Shown here: in pieces, positions 36,513 to 42,433 of the stretch
How the letters are laid out: each line of letters starts with the position of its first letter
Numbering within the stretch: position 1 is the stretch's first letter
IMG/VR virus record: IMGVR_UViG_3300044568_005111
Span: 1 to 64,000 of that record
Direction: 5' to 3' (one strand)
From: a virus
Length of the DNA stretch: 64,000 nt
Notes under the pieces: generated by a model
Told to the model about the DNA's origin: nothing
What the model saw: the letters and a program-made list of their open reading frames with translations, nothing else
The model's database searches: none
Program-made: the position numbers and the translations under genes

Positions 36513-36537
36513 AGGGAGGCTGAGTAGAAGAAGAACC

Positions 36538-36645
36538 TGCTATAGAATAATGTACGTACACGTACTAATATATAAAGTCCTGAATGTGAGTATGGCAAGG
36601 GAGTTGATAATACCGGTTAAAAACAACTTTATTCTATAGATAGCA
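36538..36645 (+). ncRNA. Structured RNA with long closing helix
   Basis: TGCTATAGAATAA (36538-36550) pairs with TTATTCT and ATAGCA (36629-36645) around a four-base bulge, for 13 pairs. It ends seven bases before tRNA-Glu, so it may be released by tRNA processing. Confidence 0.5.
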
Positions 36646-36651
36646 ATACTT

Positions 36652-36723
36652 GTTCCCATCGTCTAACGGTTAGGACGTTAGGTTTTCATCCTAGAAATCG
36701 GAGTTCGATTCTCCGTGGGAATA
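36652..36723 (+). tRNA. tRNA-Glu(TTC)
   Basis: Acceptor GTTCCCA/TGGGAAT, loop TTTTCAT, T-arm CGGAG-TTCGATT-CTCCG. Normal class I cloverleaf. Confidence 0.9.
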
Positions 36724-36729
36724 CAAAAT

Positions 36730-36870
36730 GGTTCCGAATGGATATACTCATAAACGTAATGAGTCACTACCGAACGGTGGGTATTAGAAAAATTAAGGCA
36801 GTATCTGACGGGGTACTAGTGCTAAGATTGGATGAATATCATGCAGGTTCGACCCCTGCCGGAATCACCA
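36730..36870 (+). ncRNA. tRNA-like RNA with encoded CCA, middle replaced
   Basis: Acceptor halves GGTTCCG and CGGAATC pair, a perfect T-arm (GCAGG-TTCGACC-CCTGC) precedes the 3' half, and ACCA is encoded. Between acceptor and T-arm lie 106 bases instead of about 41. No D-arm or anticodon arm is present. Instead a closing helix ATG(G)ATAT/ATATCAT encloses hairpins such as CTCAT/ATGAG. It has the top half of a tRNA joined to a separate structured domain. Confidence 0.65.
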
Positions 36871-36876
36871 AATTAT

Positions 36877-36949
36877 TGTGGAGTAGAGAAGTTGGTATCT
36901 CGTTGGGCTCATAACCCAAAGATCGGCAGTTCGAGTCTGTCCTCCGCTA
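36877..36949 (+). tRNA. tRNA-fMet(CAT), initiator
   Basis: Positions 1 and 72 (T and T) do not pair, and the anticodon stem TTGGG/CCCAA has the three G-C pairs of initiator tRNAs. Loop CTCATAA. No CCA is encoded. Confidence 0.9.
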
Positions 36950-36998
36950 CAACCAGTATCTGGTAGATAATTAATTTTATCTAACAGATCTAACAAAT

Positions 36999-37016
36999 GT
37001 TCTTTGACATATTGGA
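36999..37016 (+). promoter_or_regulatory. boxA-like element
   Basis: TGTTCTTTGACATATTGG between tRNAs, identical to the copy at 39263. It is close to boxA (TGCTCTTTAACA). Confidence 0.6.
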
Positions 37017-37025
37017 TCTAAAAAC

Positions 37026-37099
37026 GGTTCCGTAGCTCAGCCGGATAGAGCAACGCCCTTCTAAGGCGAAGGTCGCACGTTCGAATCGTGCCGGGATCA
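37026..37099 (+). tRNA. tRNA-Arg(TCT)
   Basis: Acceptor GGTTCCG/CGGGATC, loop CTTCTAA, T-arm GCACG-TTCGAAT-CGTGC. Confidence 0.9.
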
Positions 37100-37100
37100 C

Positions 37101-37316
37101 GGGAGTGTATGCAGTAGAGTTCAGCTTATGAGCAGATGTAACACGCACTTAAAGATGGGGTTACAAGGTGATAGGCCGTTTGTTCAGCTTTGGCGATAAA
37201 AGCTGTCGATTTAAGTCACAAGTTTATCGTAAAAACATATGTTGACCGTGATGTTATTGGGTCTGATCACCCGTTTCACGTTAACGGCGAAACCCTCCCA
37301 AGGGAGTAGCCAACTT
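37101..37316 (+). ncRNA. Structured intergenic RNA between tRNAs
   Basis: No ORF. A 7-bp hairpin CAGCTTT/AAAGCTG with a 7-base loop lies at 37185-37205. A nested hairpin CGTGA/TCACG at 37247-37280 encloses GGGT/ACCC. A CTCCC/GGGAG hairpin lies near the 3' end. Boundaries are set by the flanking tRNAs. Confidence 0.45.
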
Positions 37317-37390
37317 GCAGGTATAGCTCAATTGGCTAGAGCGTCGCCCTTCCAAGGCGAGGGTTGTCGGTTCGAGTCCGACTACCTGCT
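37317..37390 (+). tRNA. tRNA-Gly(TCC)
   Basis: Acceptor GCAGGTA/TACCTGC, loop CTTCCAA, T-arm GTCGG-TTCGAGT-CCGAC. Confidence 0.92.
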
Positions 37391-37395
37391 CTATT

Positions 37396-37470
37396 GGGTT
37401 GTTAGCTCAGATTGGCTAGAGCACTGCACTTGCACTGCAGGGGTCAAGGGTTCGAGTCCCTTACGATCCA
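37396..37470 (+). tRNA. tRNA-Ala(TGC)
   Basis: Acceptor GGGTTGT/ACGATCC, loop CTTGCAC, T-arm AAGGG-TTCGAGT-CCCTT. Confidence 0.92.
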
Positions 37471-37530
37471 CAAAAAGCCTTAACGATTATTTGTACAGTA
37501 ATCACCGACGGTTAGGCTGCCGTCTCATTT

Positions 37531-37683
37531 GGTTCTATAGCATAACGTGGGTAGCTCCCAGCAGTCGCGAGTGGGTAAATGATGATAGATTGTCAGTAAC
37601 ACTCCTTAATACTAGGATCGGAGTAAAAGGTTAGGGCATTCTATATGTAGTTTACAAGGTGGGTTCGATTCCTACTAGAGCCA
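37531..37683 (+). ncRNA. tRNA-like RNA with replaced middle
   Basis: Acceptor halves GGTTCTA and TAGAGCC pair perfectly with wobble, and the T-arm is GTGGG-TTCGATT-CCTAC. The 121 bases between them hold a possible short D-arm (AGC/GCT around a GGG-containing loop) and hairpins TGGG/CCCA, GAGTG/CACTC and ACTCC/GGAGT. There is no anticodon arm in the expected place. Confidence 0.6.
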
Positions 37684-37687
37684 CAAA

Positions 37688-37823
37688 GTGTTGTTCCCTT
37701 GAGAAAGGAATATTTTTAGATGATACCTTACTATGCACCTAATCAGTGATTAGGTAAGGAGTGATAAGGCTGAACGTAACTTAATGCCAAACCATAGTTG
37801 AAAATGGTAGATAAAGACAACAC
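37688..37823 (+). ncRNA. Structured RNA with closing helix
   Basis: GTGTTGT (37688-37694) pairs with ACAACAC (37817-37823). Inside are ACCTAATC/GATTAGGT with a 3-base loop and ACCAT/ATGGT. It ends 20 bases before tRNA-Leu(TAG). Confidence 0.5.
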
Positions 37824-37843
37824 AGAGGTTCTCAACCTCAACT

Positions 37844-37925
37844 GCACGAGTGGTGGAATTGGTAGTCACGCTGGTCTTAGGAACCAGTGCCGTAAGGTGT
37901 GAGGGTTCGAGTCCCTCCTTGTGTA
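37844..37925 (+). tRNA. tRNA-Leu(TAG)
   Basis: Class II tRNA with long variable arm. Acceptor GCACGAG/CTTGTGT, loop CTTAGGA, T-arm GAGGG-TTCGAGT-CCCTC. Confidence 0.92.
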
Positions 37926-37930
37926 CGATG

Positions 37931-37977
37931 TTGGGTAATTCCCAAATGAACTTAGGGCGGTATCGGGCTAGCCTAAG
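37931..37977 (+). ncRNA. Paired hairpins between tRNAs
   Basis: TTGGG/CCCAA (37931-37945) and CTTAGG/CCTAAG (37951-37977). Part of a 77-base gap with no ORF. Confidence 0.4.
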
Positions 37978-38002
37978 AGAGATCGACAAAAAGCCCGTCC
38001 AT

Positions 38003-38106
38003 AGTCAGGTGGCGGAACGGTAGACGCTAAAATAATGGGTGGATAGCGTGCCATTGGGGTAGAACCAAGAAAGTTACGCATACAGGTTCGAATCCTGTCC
38101 TGACTA
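38003..38106 (+). ncRNA. tRNA-like RNA, AGTCAGG class, copy 1
   Basis: Acceptor AGTCAGG/CCTGACT, D-arm GCG/CGC around GAACGGTAGA (Leu-like), T-arm ACAGG-TTCGAAT-CCTGT. The anticodon region is replaced by 54 bases. AATGG pairs with CCATT, and the loop between them holds AT(A)GCGT, which can pair with ACGCAT just before the T-arm, giving a pseudoknot. It has the same length (104) as the copy at 42127, and base changes between the two preserve the pairing. Confidence 0.7.
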
Positions 38107-38270
38107 CAGGTAGCCCTCTGCCTAGCGCTGGGTATGGATCGAAGATGGGGATAGCCTCTTGAACGTTAGTTAGAATACTTCGGTATCCTTTAATCAATGC
38201 GCACTACTCCTTCCGAATCGTGTGTCGGCACAGTTTGTACGTTCTGGGGATAATCCAAAAACGTGCATTT
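38107..38270 (+). ncRNA. Structured intergenic RNA
   Basis: No ORF. Contains an ATAC-TTCG-GTAT tetraloop hairpin (38172-38189) and a 7-bp hairpin GTACGTT/AACGTGC (38237-38266). It lies between two tRNA-like RNAs and may be a spacer or a separate RNA. Confidence 0.45.
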
Positions 38271-38272
38271 TT

Positions 38273-38387
38273 AGTCAGGTGGTGGAATGGTAAAGCACCT
38301 GGTGAGCGGTAAATGGTAGGGAGTCATGACCTGAGAGTATACGTTAAGTCTTGCCATGAGATGCAGGTTCGACCCCTGTCCTGACTA
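38273..38387 (+). ncRNA. tRNA-like RNA, AGTCAGG class, copy 2
   Basis: Same acceptor AGTCAGG/CCTGACT, D-arm GTG/CAC, T-arm GCAGG-TTCGACC-CCTGT. The 64-base middle holds a helix ATGGTA/TGCCAT in place of an anticodon arm. Its inner sequence differs from the copy at 38003. Confidence 0.65.
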
Positions 38388-38449
38388 CGCAAAAAACACT
38401 GGGCTAAGTTTCCTTACCTCGCGAGAGACGGGTTTTATATGCCTAACAT

Positions 38450-38571
38450 AGTTAGGTGGTGAAATGGTAGACCGCCCCTTCTCATCAAAGGGGAGATGGA
38501 GTTCGAATCTCTGAAGTTGAGTAAAATCAACGAGTATAGTACTATTACAGGTTCGAATCCTGTCCTGACTA
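38450..38571 (+). ncRNA. tRNA-like RNA, AGTCAGG class, with extra T-arm-like hairpin
   Basis: Acceptor AGTTAGG/CCTGACT, D-arm, then a clear anticodon-like arm CCCTT-CTCATCA-AAGGG (CAT, but C at position 37). Next come a hairpin GAGAT/ATCTC containing GTTCGAAT, then GTTGA/TCAAC, then AGTA/TACT, and finally the true T-arm ACAGG-TTCGAAT-CCTGT. The extra domain sits where the variable loop belongs. Confidence 0.6.
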
Positions 38572-38577
38572 CAAACT

Positions 38578-38727
38578 TTTACTTGACTCCGATAGGATAG
38601 TAAAGCTCATTGGGAATTCGGAAATACCGTGAATGAGGGCGCAAGTAACGGAAACTTGCAATGGCGGAGTGCCAAATACACTAGAAACGAGTCCTTGGGT
38701 GATCAATGGATGGTCTGAAATCTCCGC
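38578..38727 (+). ncRNA. Multi-hairpin structured RNA
   Basis: Four helices in order: TTTACT/AGTAAA closing a TCC-GATA-GGA hairpin, CTCAT/ATGAG-type CTCATT/AATGAG, GCAAGT/ACTTGC, and GCGGAG (38664-38669)/CTCCGC (38722-38727). There is no ORF. The density of helices is far above chance and suggests a genuine ncRNA. Confidence 0.55.
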
Positions 38728-38732
38728 TAACT

Positions 38733-38806
38733 GGTCCTTTAACTCAGTCTGGTAGAGTGCCGCGCTCATAACGCGAGAGTCGTAGGTTCAAATCCTGCAT
38801 GGACCA
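38733..38806 (+). tRNA. tRNA-Met(CAT), elongator
   Basis: Acceptor GGTCCTT/ATGGACC with one T-T mismatch, loop CTCATAA on a CGCG/CGCG stem, T-arm GTAGG-TTCAAAT-CCTGC. The paired first position marks it as elongator or Ile2 type. Confidence 0.8.
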
Positions 38807-38937
38807 CTGGAAAATATTTTAAATAAAAATGAAAAAATATTTTACTTATTAAAATAAAAGGTGTATATTAGCAACCTCAAACGATCAAATAGATCCAATA
38901 CGTTAAAAATTAGAAATTGATAAGATAAATAAACACG

Positions 38938-39093
38938 ATGAAAAACATTAACAACATATTAAACACGTCATATCAGACTTTACCTAGTTCGCCGATGAGC
39001 TGGAGTTCGATCTGTGACTTTAATGTTGTGCGTTTAAATAACACGTTTATTGATCCTAAACAACACTTAAAAAATACTCGGGAATTGATGTAA
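38938..39093 (+). CDS. 51-residue protein or leader, unknown
   Basis: MKNINNILNTSYQTLPSSPM ..., an ATG frame after a GATAAATAAAC motif and followed by a strong terminator. Mixed composition, no family recognised. The upstream 130 bases are AT-rich and hold nothing else clear. It could be a small peptide gene or a regulatory leader. Confidence 0.4.
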   Translation: MKNINNILNTSYQTLPSSPMSWSSICDFNVVRLNNTFIDPKQHLKNTRELM

Positions 39094-39118
39094 ATCTTTA
39101 ATTATATCAAACTAAAAT

Positions 39119-39149
39119 AAACCCGAGTCCAAAAGATTCGGGTTTTTTT
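39119..39149 (+). terminator. Intrinsic terminator
   Basis: AAACCCGA ... TCGGGTTT followed by TTTTGTTTT, nine bases before tRNA-Thr. Confidence 0.85.
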
Positions 39150-39157
39150 GTTTTATT

Positions 39158-39230
39158 GCTTTCGTAGCTCAGTCGGTAGAGTGCCTCACTTGTAATGAGG
39201 ATGTCATCGGTTCGAACCCGGTCGAAAGCT
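39158..39230 (+). tRNA. tRNA-Thr(TGT)
   Basis: Acceptor GCTTTCG/CGAAAGC, loop CTTGTAA, T-arm ATCGG-TTCGAAC-CCGGT. Confidence 0.92.
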
Positions 39231-39262
39231 CAAAAGATTGTTGAACTTCAATCTAAAAAAAA

Positions 39263-39280
39263 TGTTCTTTGACATATTGG
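39263..39280 (+). promoter_or_regulatory. boxA-like element
   Basis: TGTTCTTTGACATATTGG, identical to 36999-37016, preceded by a hairpin AGATTG/CAATCT. Confidence 0.6.
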
Positions 39281-39288
39281 CTTTAAAT

Positions 39289-39359
39289 TTTCCCCTCGTC
39301 TAACGGCAGGACACGTGGTTTTGGTCCACGGAATCGAGGTTCGAATCCTTGGGGGAAAA
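39289..39359 (+). tRNA. tRNA-Gln(TTG)
   Basis: Acceptor TTTCCCC/GGGGAAA, loop TTTTGGT, T-arm CGAGG-TTCGAAT-CCTTG. Confidence 0.9.
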
Positions 39360-39365
39360 CAATAA

Positions 39366-39451
39366 GGAAGTTTAATTAAGCTGGCGCTTAACCTAGTCTT
39401 GAAAACTAGTGGTACTGAAATATGTATGGGGATCGATACCTCAGGCTTCCT
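39366..39451 (+). tRNA. tRNA-Ser(TGA)
   Basis: Class II. Acceptor GGAAGTT/GGCTTCC, loop CTTGAAA on CTAGT/ACTAG. The T-loop is ATCGATA, with A in place of the usual first T. The D-arm TTAA/TTAA is AT-rich. Confidence 0.85.
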
Positions 39452-39460
39452 CAAAAGCGA

Positions 39461-39510
39461 TCCACTGTGCGCTATATAAAAAGTCTTGCTTCGGCATGCT
39501 ACACAGTGGA
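39461..39510 (+). ncRNA. Short RNA with 9-bp closing helix and UUCG loop
   Basis: TCCACTGTG pairs perfectly with CACAGTGGA. Inside is TGC-TTCG-GCA. It lies between tRNA-Ser and tRNA-Pro with no ORF. Confidence 0.55.
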
Positions 39511-39513
39511 CAA

Positions 39514-39586
39514 CTAGGCATGGGAAAGTTGGTAATCCGCGTGGTTTGGGACCACGAGACCGCAGGTTCGAGCCCTGCTGCTTAGA
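39514..39586 (+). tRNA. tRNA-Pro(TGG)
   Basis: Acceptor CTAGGCA/TGCTTAG, loop TTTGGGA, T-arm GCAGG-TTCGAGC-CCTGC. Confidence 0.92.
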
Positions 39587-39589
39587 CGA

Positions 39590-39643
39590 TATGGCTCATT
39601 TAGAAGTATTTTATGGATCAAATACTAGTCTAAATGAGCCATA
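39590..39643 (+). ncRNA. Long perfect hairpin after tRNA-Pro
   Basis: TATGGCTCATTTAG pairs over 14 bp with CTAAATGAGCCATA, with an inner GTATTT/AAATAC. No T-run follows, so it is not a standard terminator. An RNase III-type processing site between tRNA and mRNA is plausible. Confidence 0.55.
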
Positions 39644-39682
39644 AGTAGAAACAAGATGATCCACAAATAAAAAATTAAACTC

Positions 39683-39901
39683 ATGGAGACAACCGTAATT
39701 AAAAAAGAGCTTTATAAACAAAAGCCTATTGCAAAATTAAAATTCATCAGATTAGGAGTAGCTTATTATTCAGCCCCAATTGAACATGAAAGTAAAACAG
39801 TAGATATTGAATTTCAAGTTCCAATTACAGACATGGGAGATACTGATTTTTATCCATTAATGGATGCAAAATTATTAAACAGATACATCACAAACCTTTA
39901 A
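39683..39901 (+). CDS. Small protein within tRNA array, unknown
   Basis: A 72-residue protein starting METTVIKKELYKQKPIAKLK, with a beta-strand-rich body (KTVDIEFQVPITDMGDTDFY). Lys/Ile-rich first half. No family recognised. It lies between the processing hairpin and tRNA-Lys. Confidence 0.6.
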   Translation: METTVIKKELYKQKPIAKLKFIRLGVAYYSAPIEHESKTVDIEFQVPITDMGDTDFYPLMDAKLLNRYITNL

Positions 39902-39954
39902 AAAAATCCAAAGATTATGGAAAGTGACAAGAGCGACAAGAGTCGCAAACGAGA

Positions 39955-40029
39955 GATCTCGTAGCTCAGTTGGTTTAGAGCACCTCACTTTTAATGAGGG
40001 AGTCGTGGGTTCGAGCCCCACCGGGATCA
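39955..40029 (+). tRNA. tRNA-Lys(TTT)
   Basis: Acceptor GATCTCG/CGGGATC, loop CTTTTAA, T-arm GTGGG-TTCGAGC-CCCAC. Confidence 0.92.
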
Positions 40030-40033
40030 CACA

Positions 40034-40201
40034 TGGGGAAGAATGCAAAACAATTCGCTCTTTTGCCGTTCTTCAGCAATGATAGTAATTAAAGAGTTTC
40101 ATCGCAATTAAACAGTAAATTTAATGATTTGGCCCTAAGAAGCCCTTCCCCACCAATTCAATAAACACAAATTTGTATCAATAAACTAGTCCTGTTTATT
40201 G
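40034..40201 (+). ncRNA. Structured RNA with closing helix, plus hairpin
   Basis: TGGGGAAG (40034-40041) pairs with CTTCCCCA (40145-40152). Inside, GAAGAA and GCAAAA pair with TTTTGC and TTCTTC. A second hairpin CAATAAAC/GTTTATTG lies at 40179-40201. No ORF. Confidence 0.5.
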
Positions 40202-40222
40202 TAACAAAAATGAGTTTATTAT

Positions 40223-40295
40223 GCACCTTTAGCTCAGCTGGTAGAGCGCTTGTTTTACATGCAAGATGTCACAGGTTCGATCCCTGTAGGGTGTA
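40223..40295 (+). tRNA. tRNA-Val(TAC)
   Basis: Acceptor GCACCTT/AGGGTGT, loop TTTACAT, T-arm ACAGG-TTCGATC-CCTGT. Confidence 0.92.
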
Positions 40296-40355
40296 CAAAA
40301 CCTTTTTCGAAAAAAGTTTAAGCAAAAAGTGAAACTATCAGTTTTTATATTGTAT

Positions 40356-40366
40356 AGTATTAATCA
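40356..40366 (+). promoter_or_regulatory. Promoter-like motif before the Ro60 gene
   Basis: AGTATTAATCA, 28 bases before the Ro60 ATG. Confidence 0.4.
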
Positions 40367-40394
40367 CAAAACAAAAAATTAATTCCTTGTACTA

Positions 40395-42023
40395 ATGACA
40401 AAGTTTAGAAACGACAAACTTCGTTCGACGCTAGCTGGAATGCAGCCTCAAGCGAATCTGGTAGAAGCGGTGAAAATCCCAAAACCAGACACTAAGAATC
40501 GTCAAGGACATGCAGCTTATTCACAAGATAAGTGGCTTAGACTCTTGACGATGTTAAACACACTAAAGCTAGAAAATCAATTCTATCGTTCTGAGACAGA
40601 AACGATGAGGGAGTTGAAAGGACTAGTCGATGAGTGTGCAAAAGAAGACGCTTACTTCGTAGCTCAATCTATCGTGTATTCACGATGTGTTGGTGAAGGA
40701 ATGAGATCAATTAACCACCTTGCGGCAAGCTACCTAGCTCCACACTGTGCGGGTCAAGAATGGGCAAAACGTTTCTATTCCCTATGGAACAAACGTACTC
40801 AATCCGGAGGAACATTATTTCGTCCAGATGATATGGCTGAAATCGTTGCATGCTTCTCAGCATTAAACGGGACTAAAGTCACAAATGCAATGAAAAAAGG
40901 ATTTGCTGATGCTCTTGAAAACTTAGATGCTTATGCATTACTAAAATACAAGAGCTCTCTAGTTGACGTAATCAACTTAGTTCACCCAAATCCATCAGCG
41001 TCTAGTGCAGTAGCAGAGGTAAATGGAGAAAAAGTTCCAGTTCTTTCGGCTATCATGAAAGGCTTATCAGTATCTGCGGATACTTGGGAAGTTGCTCAGT
41101 CTGATGCAGGTCAAGAAGTTGCGAAAGCAGTTAAAGAAGGTAAAATCGACAAGTCAGAAGCTGAAACTATCCTAAAGGAAGCTAAGGCTGAAAACTGGGA
41201 TGCTCTTTTAACTGACGGTAAACTTGGAATCCTAGCTGCTCTTCGAAATATTAGAAATGTATTGAAGACAGTTAACAAAGGAGACACGGTTACTAAATTG
41301 ACTGCTCTTTTATCTAGTCCAGATGCAATCCGAAAAGGAAAGATTATGCCATACCAAATTGACCTAGCTCACGAGGTAACGATCTCAGAATTCTCTGATT
41401 CTAATGCTAGAGCGATTGCACAAGCATTACTTAAAGGATATGAAGCAGCTGTGCCAAACCTTTCAGAGATGCTTCCTGGTAAGACTCTAGTAATGGTGGA
41501 TTTCTCTGGATCAATGGGTACACCAATGACGGATGGCGCAAGAAGCGGAAAACGTTATACTAGTCGATGCATGGATAAAGCGGCTTTGATCGCAGCAACC
41601 ATTGCAAAGGCAACAAATGGAGATGTAATCCGATTTGGTTCAAGTGCTGAATACGTAAAATGGAACGCTAACTCTGATGTATTCTCTATTGCTAGCGCAA
41701 TGAAGAGAGATATGGGAGGAACTAACTTATCAGCAGCATGGGCAGTAGCTCAAATGTCTGGACGTCAGTACGACCGAGTGTTCATCTTATCTGATAATGA
41801 GTGTAACCGTGGAAACTCTTACAAAGCATACGAGACATACACAAAAGCATGCGGAAGCCCATACGTTTACTCGGTGGATCTAGCAGCTTACGGAACGACT
41901 CAACTTGCTGGAGATAAAGTTCGTTTCTACTATGGATACGGATACTCAATGTTCGATGATATCGCAAAAAGCGAGTTCAATCCAAATTATCACTTAGAGA
42001 AAGTTCGCAAGATCAAAATCTAA
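40395..42023 (+). CDS. Ro60-like TROVE/VWA RNA-binding protein
   Basis: A 542-residue protein with the length and two-part plan of Ro60/Rsr. The helical HEAT-like TROVE ring covers residues 1 to about 350 (DECAKEDAYFVAQSIVYSRC, VGEGMRSINHLAASYLAPHC). A von Willebrand A domain follows with an intact MIDAS (VDFSGSMG, Asp near residue 369, and a later GGTNLSAAW and LSDNECN). Ro60 proteins bind Y RNAs on the outside of the ring and misfolded or structured RNAs in the hole. In bacteria they work with exoribonucleases such as PNPase in RNA decay and rRNA maturation. The gene sits in the tRNA array, flanked by tRNA-like RNAs. Confidence 0.92.
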   Translation: MTKFRNDKLRSTLAGMQPQANLVEAVKIPKPDTKNRQGHAAYSQDKWLRLLTMLNTLKLENQFYRSETETMRELKGLVDECAKEDAYFVAQSIVYSRCVGEGMRSINHLAASYLAPHCAGQEWAKRFYSLWNKRTQSGGTLFRPDDMAEIVACFSALNGTKVTNAMKKGFADALENLDAYALLKYKSSLVDVINLVHPNPSASSAVAEVNGEKVPVLSAIMKGLSVSADTWEVAQSDAGQEVAKAVKEGKIDKSEAETILKEAKAENWDALLTDGKLGILAALRNIRNVLKTVNKGDTVTKLTALLSSPDAIRKGKIMPYQIDLAHEVTISEFSDSNARAIAQALLKGYEAAVPNLSEMLPGKTLVMVDFSGSMGTPMTDGARSGKRYTSRCMDKAALIAATIAKATNGDVIRFGSSAEYVKWNANSDVFSIASAMKRDMGGTNLSAAWAVAQMSGRQYDRVFILSDNECNRGNSYKAYETYTKACGSPYVYSVDLAAYGTTQLAGDKVRFYYGYGYSMFDDIAKSEFNPNYHLEKVRKIKI

Positions 42024-42036
42024 ATAAAAAATAAGA

Positions 42037-42124
42037 TTGCTGGGTGGCAAGTTACAGAGTTACTTCTTTATATCTGAAACATAAAACCAAAATACTCTCG
42101 ACAGTATTCCCCCAGCAATTTTTT
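42037..42124 (+). ncRNA. Small RNA directly downstream of Ro60, candidate Y RNA
   Basis: ATTGCTGGG (42037-42045) pairs perfectly with CCCAGCAAT (42111-42119), followed by six T. Inside is AATACT/AGTATT. The ends pair and a U-tract follows, as in canonical Y RNAs, and it starts 13 bases after the Ro60 stop. It could also be an unusually long terminator hairpin. Confidence 0.5.
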
Positions 42125-42126
42125 AT

Positions 42127-42230
42127 AGTCAGGTGGCGGAATGGTAGACGCTACATTAATGGGTGGATAGTGTGCCATTGGGGAAGAACCATAAAAGTTA
42201 CACATATGGGTTCGATTCCTGTCCTGACTA
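42127..42230 (+). ncRNA. tRNA-like RNA, AGTCAGG class, copy 4
   Basis: Acceptor AGTCAGG/CCTGACT, D-arm GCG/CGC, T-arm ATGGG-TTCGATT-CCTGT. It is a near-copy of 38003-38106 with equal length. The GCGT/ACGC pair there is GTGT/ACAC here, a compensated change. The AATGG/CCATT helix is kept. Confidence 0.7.
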
Positions 42231-42272
42231 CAAAAAAATATTAAGAATAATTTTAAACGTAAAAGGATTCTT

Positions 42273-42287
42273 AGTATTATAATCAAG
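42273..42287 (+). promoter_or_regulatory. tRNA operon promoter-like motif
   Basis: AGTATTATAATCAAG, followed by a boxA-like site and a tRNA. Confidence 0.5.
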
Positions 42288-42294
42288 TAAACAA

Positions 42295-42311
42295 GTTCTT
42301 TGAAAAAAATT
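42295..42311 (+). promoter_or_regulatory. boxA-like element
   Basis: GTTCTTTGAAAAAAATT, eight bases after the promoter-like motif and before the next tRNA. Leader position is as expected for antitermination. Confidence 0.5.
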
Positions 42312-42337
42312 AATTATCGGGTAGTAATGCAAAAGGT

Positions 42338-42409
42338 TACTTCTTAGCTCAGCGGTTGAGCAATTTTCTTAAACAAAATAGGCCGCGGGTTCAATTCCCG
42401 CAGAAGCGC
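42338..42409 (+). tRNA. tRNA with TAA anticodon, class I body
   Basis: D-arm GCTC/GAGC, anticodon arm ATTTT-CTTAAAC-AAAAT, five-base variable loop, T-arm GCGGG-TTCAATT-CCCGC. The anticodon TAA would read UUA (Leu), but Leu tRNAs are class II, and a proper tRNA-Leu(TAA) exists at 44535. The acceptor has one A-C mismatch. Identity uncertain. Confidence 0.65.
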
Positions 42410-42433
42410 GAAAGCGTTACACCTTTGCAACTT

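Noticed and set aside
36538-36645. Possible group I intron (an AAGTCC-like element resembles a conserved core piece)
   Set aside because: No matching P3/P7 pairing or paired core elements could be found, and the flanks do not join into a tRNA or gene.
36730-36870. tmRNA
   Set aside because: It has a tRNA-like top and encoded CCA but is far too short, with no resume codon or tag reading frame ending in a hydrophobic tag.
37239-37634. 131-codon reading frame
   Set aside because: It runs across tRNA-Gly and tRNA-Ala and structured RNA, so it is a chance frame.
42044-42286. Two overlapping frames of 66 and 72 codons
   Set aside because: Both cover the tRNA-like RNA at 42127 and have no coding character.
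42338-42409. Stop-codon suppressor tRNA
   Set aside because: The anticodon read 5' to 3' is TAA, which pairs with UUA. A suppressor of UAA would need TTA. Genes here end normally at TAA, TAG and TGA.
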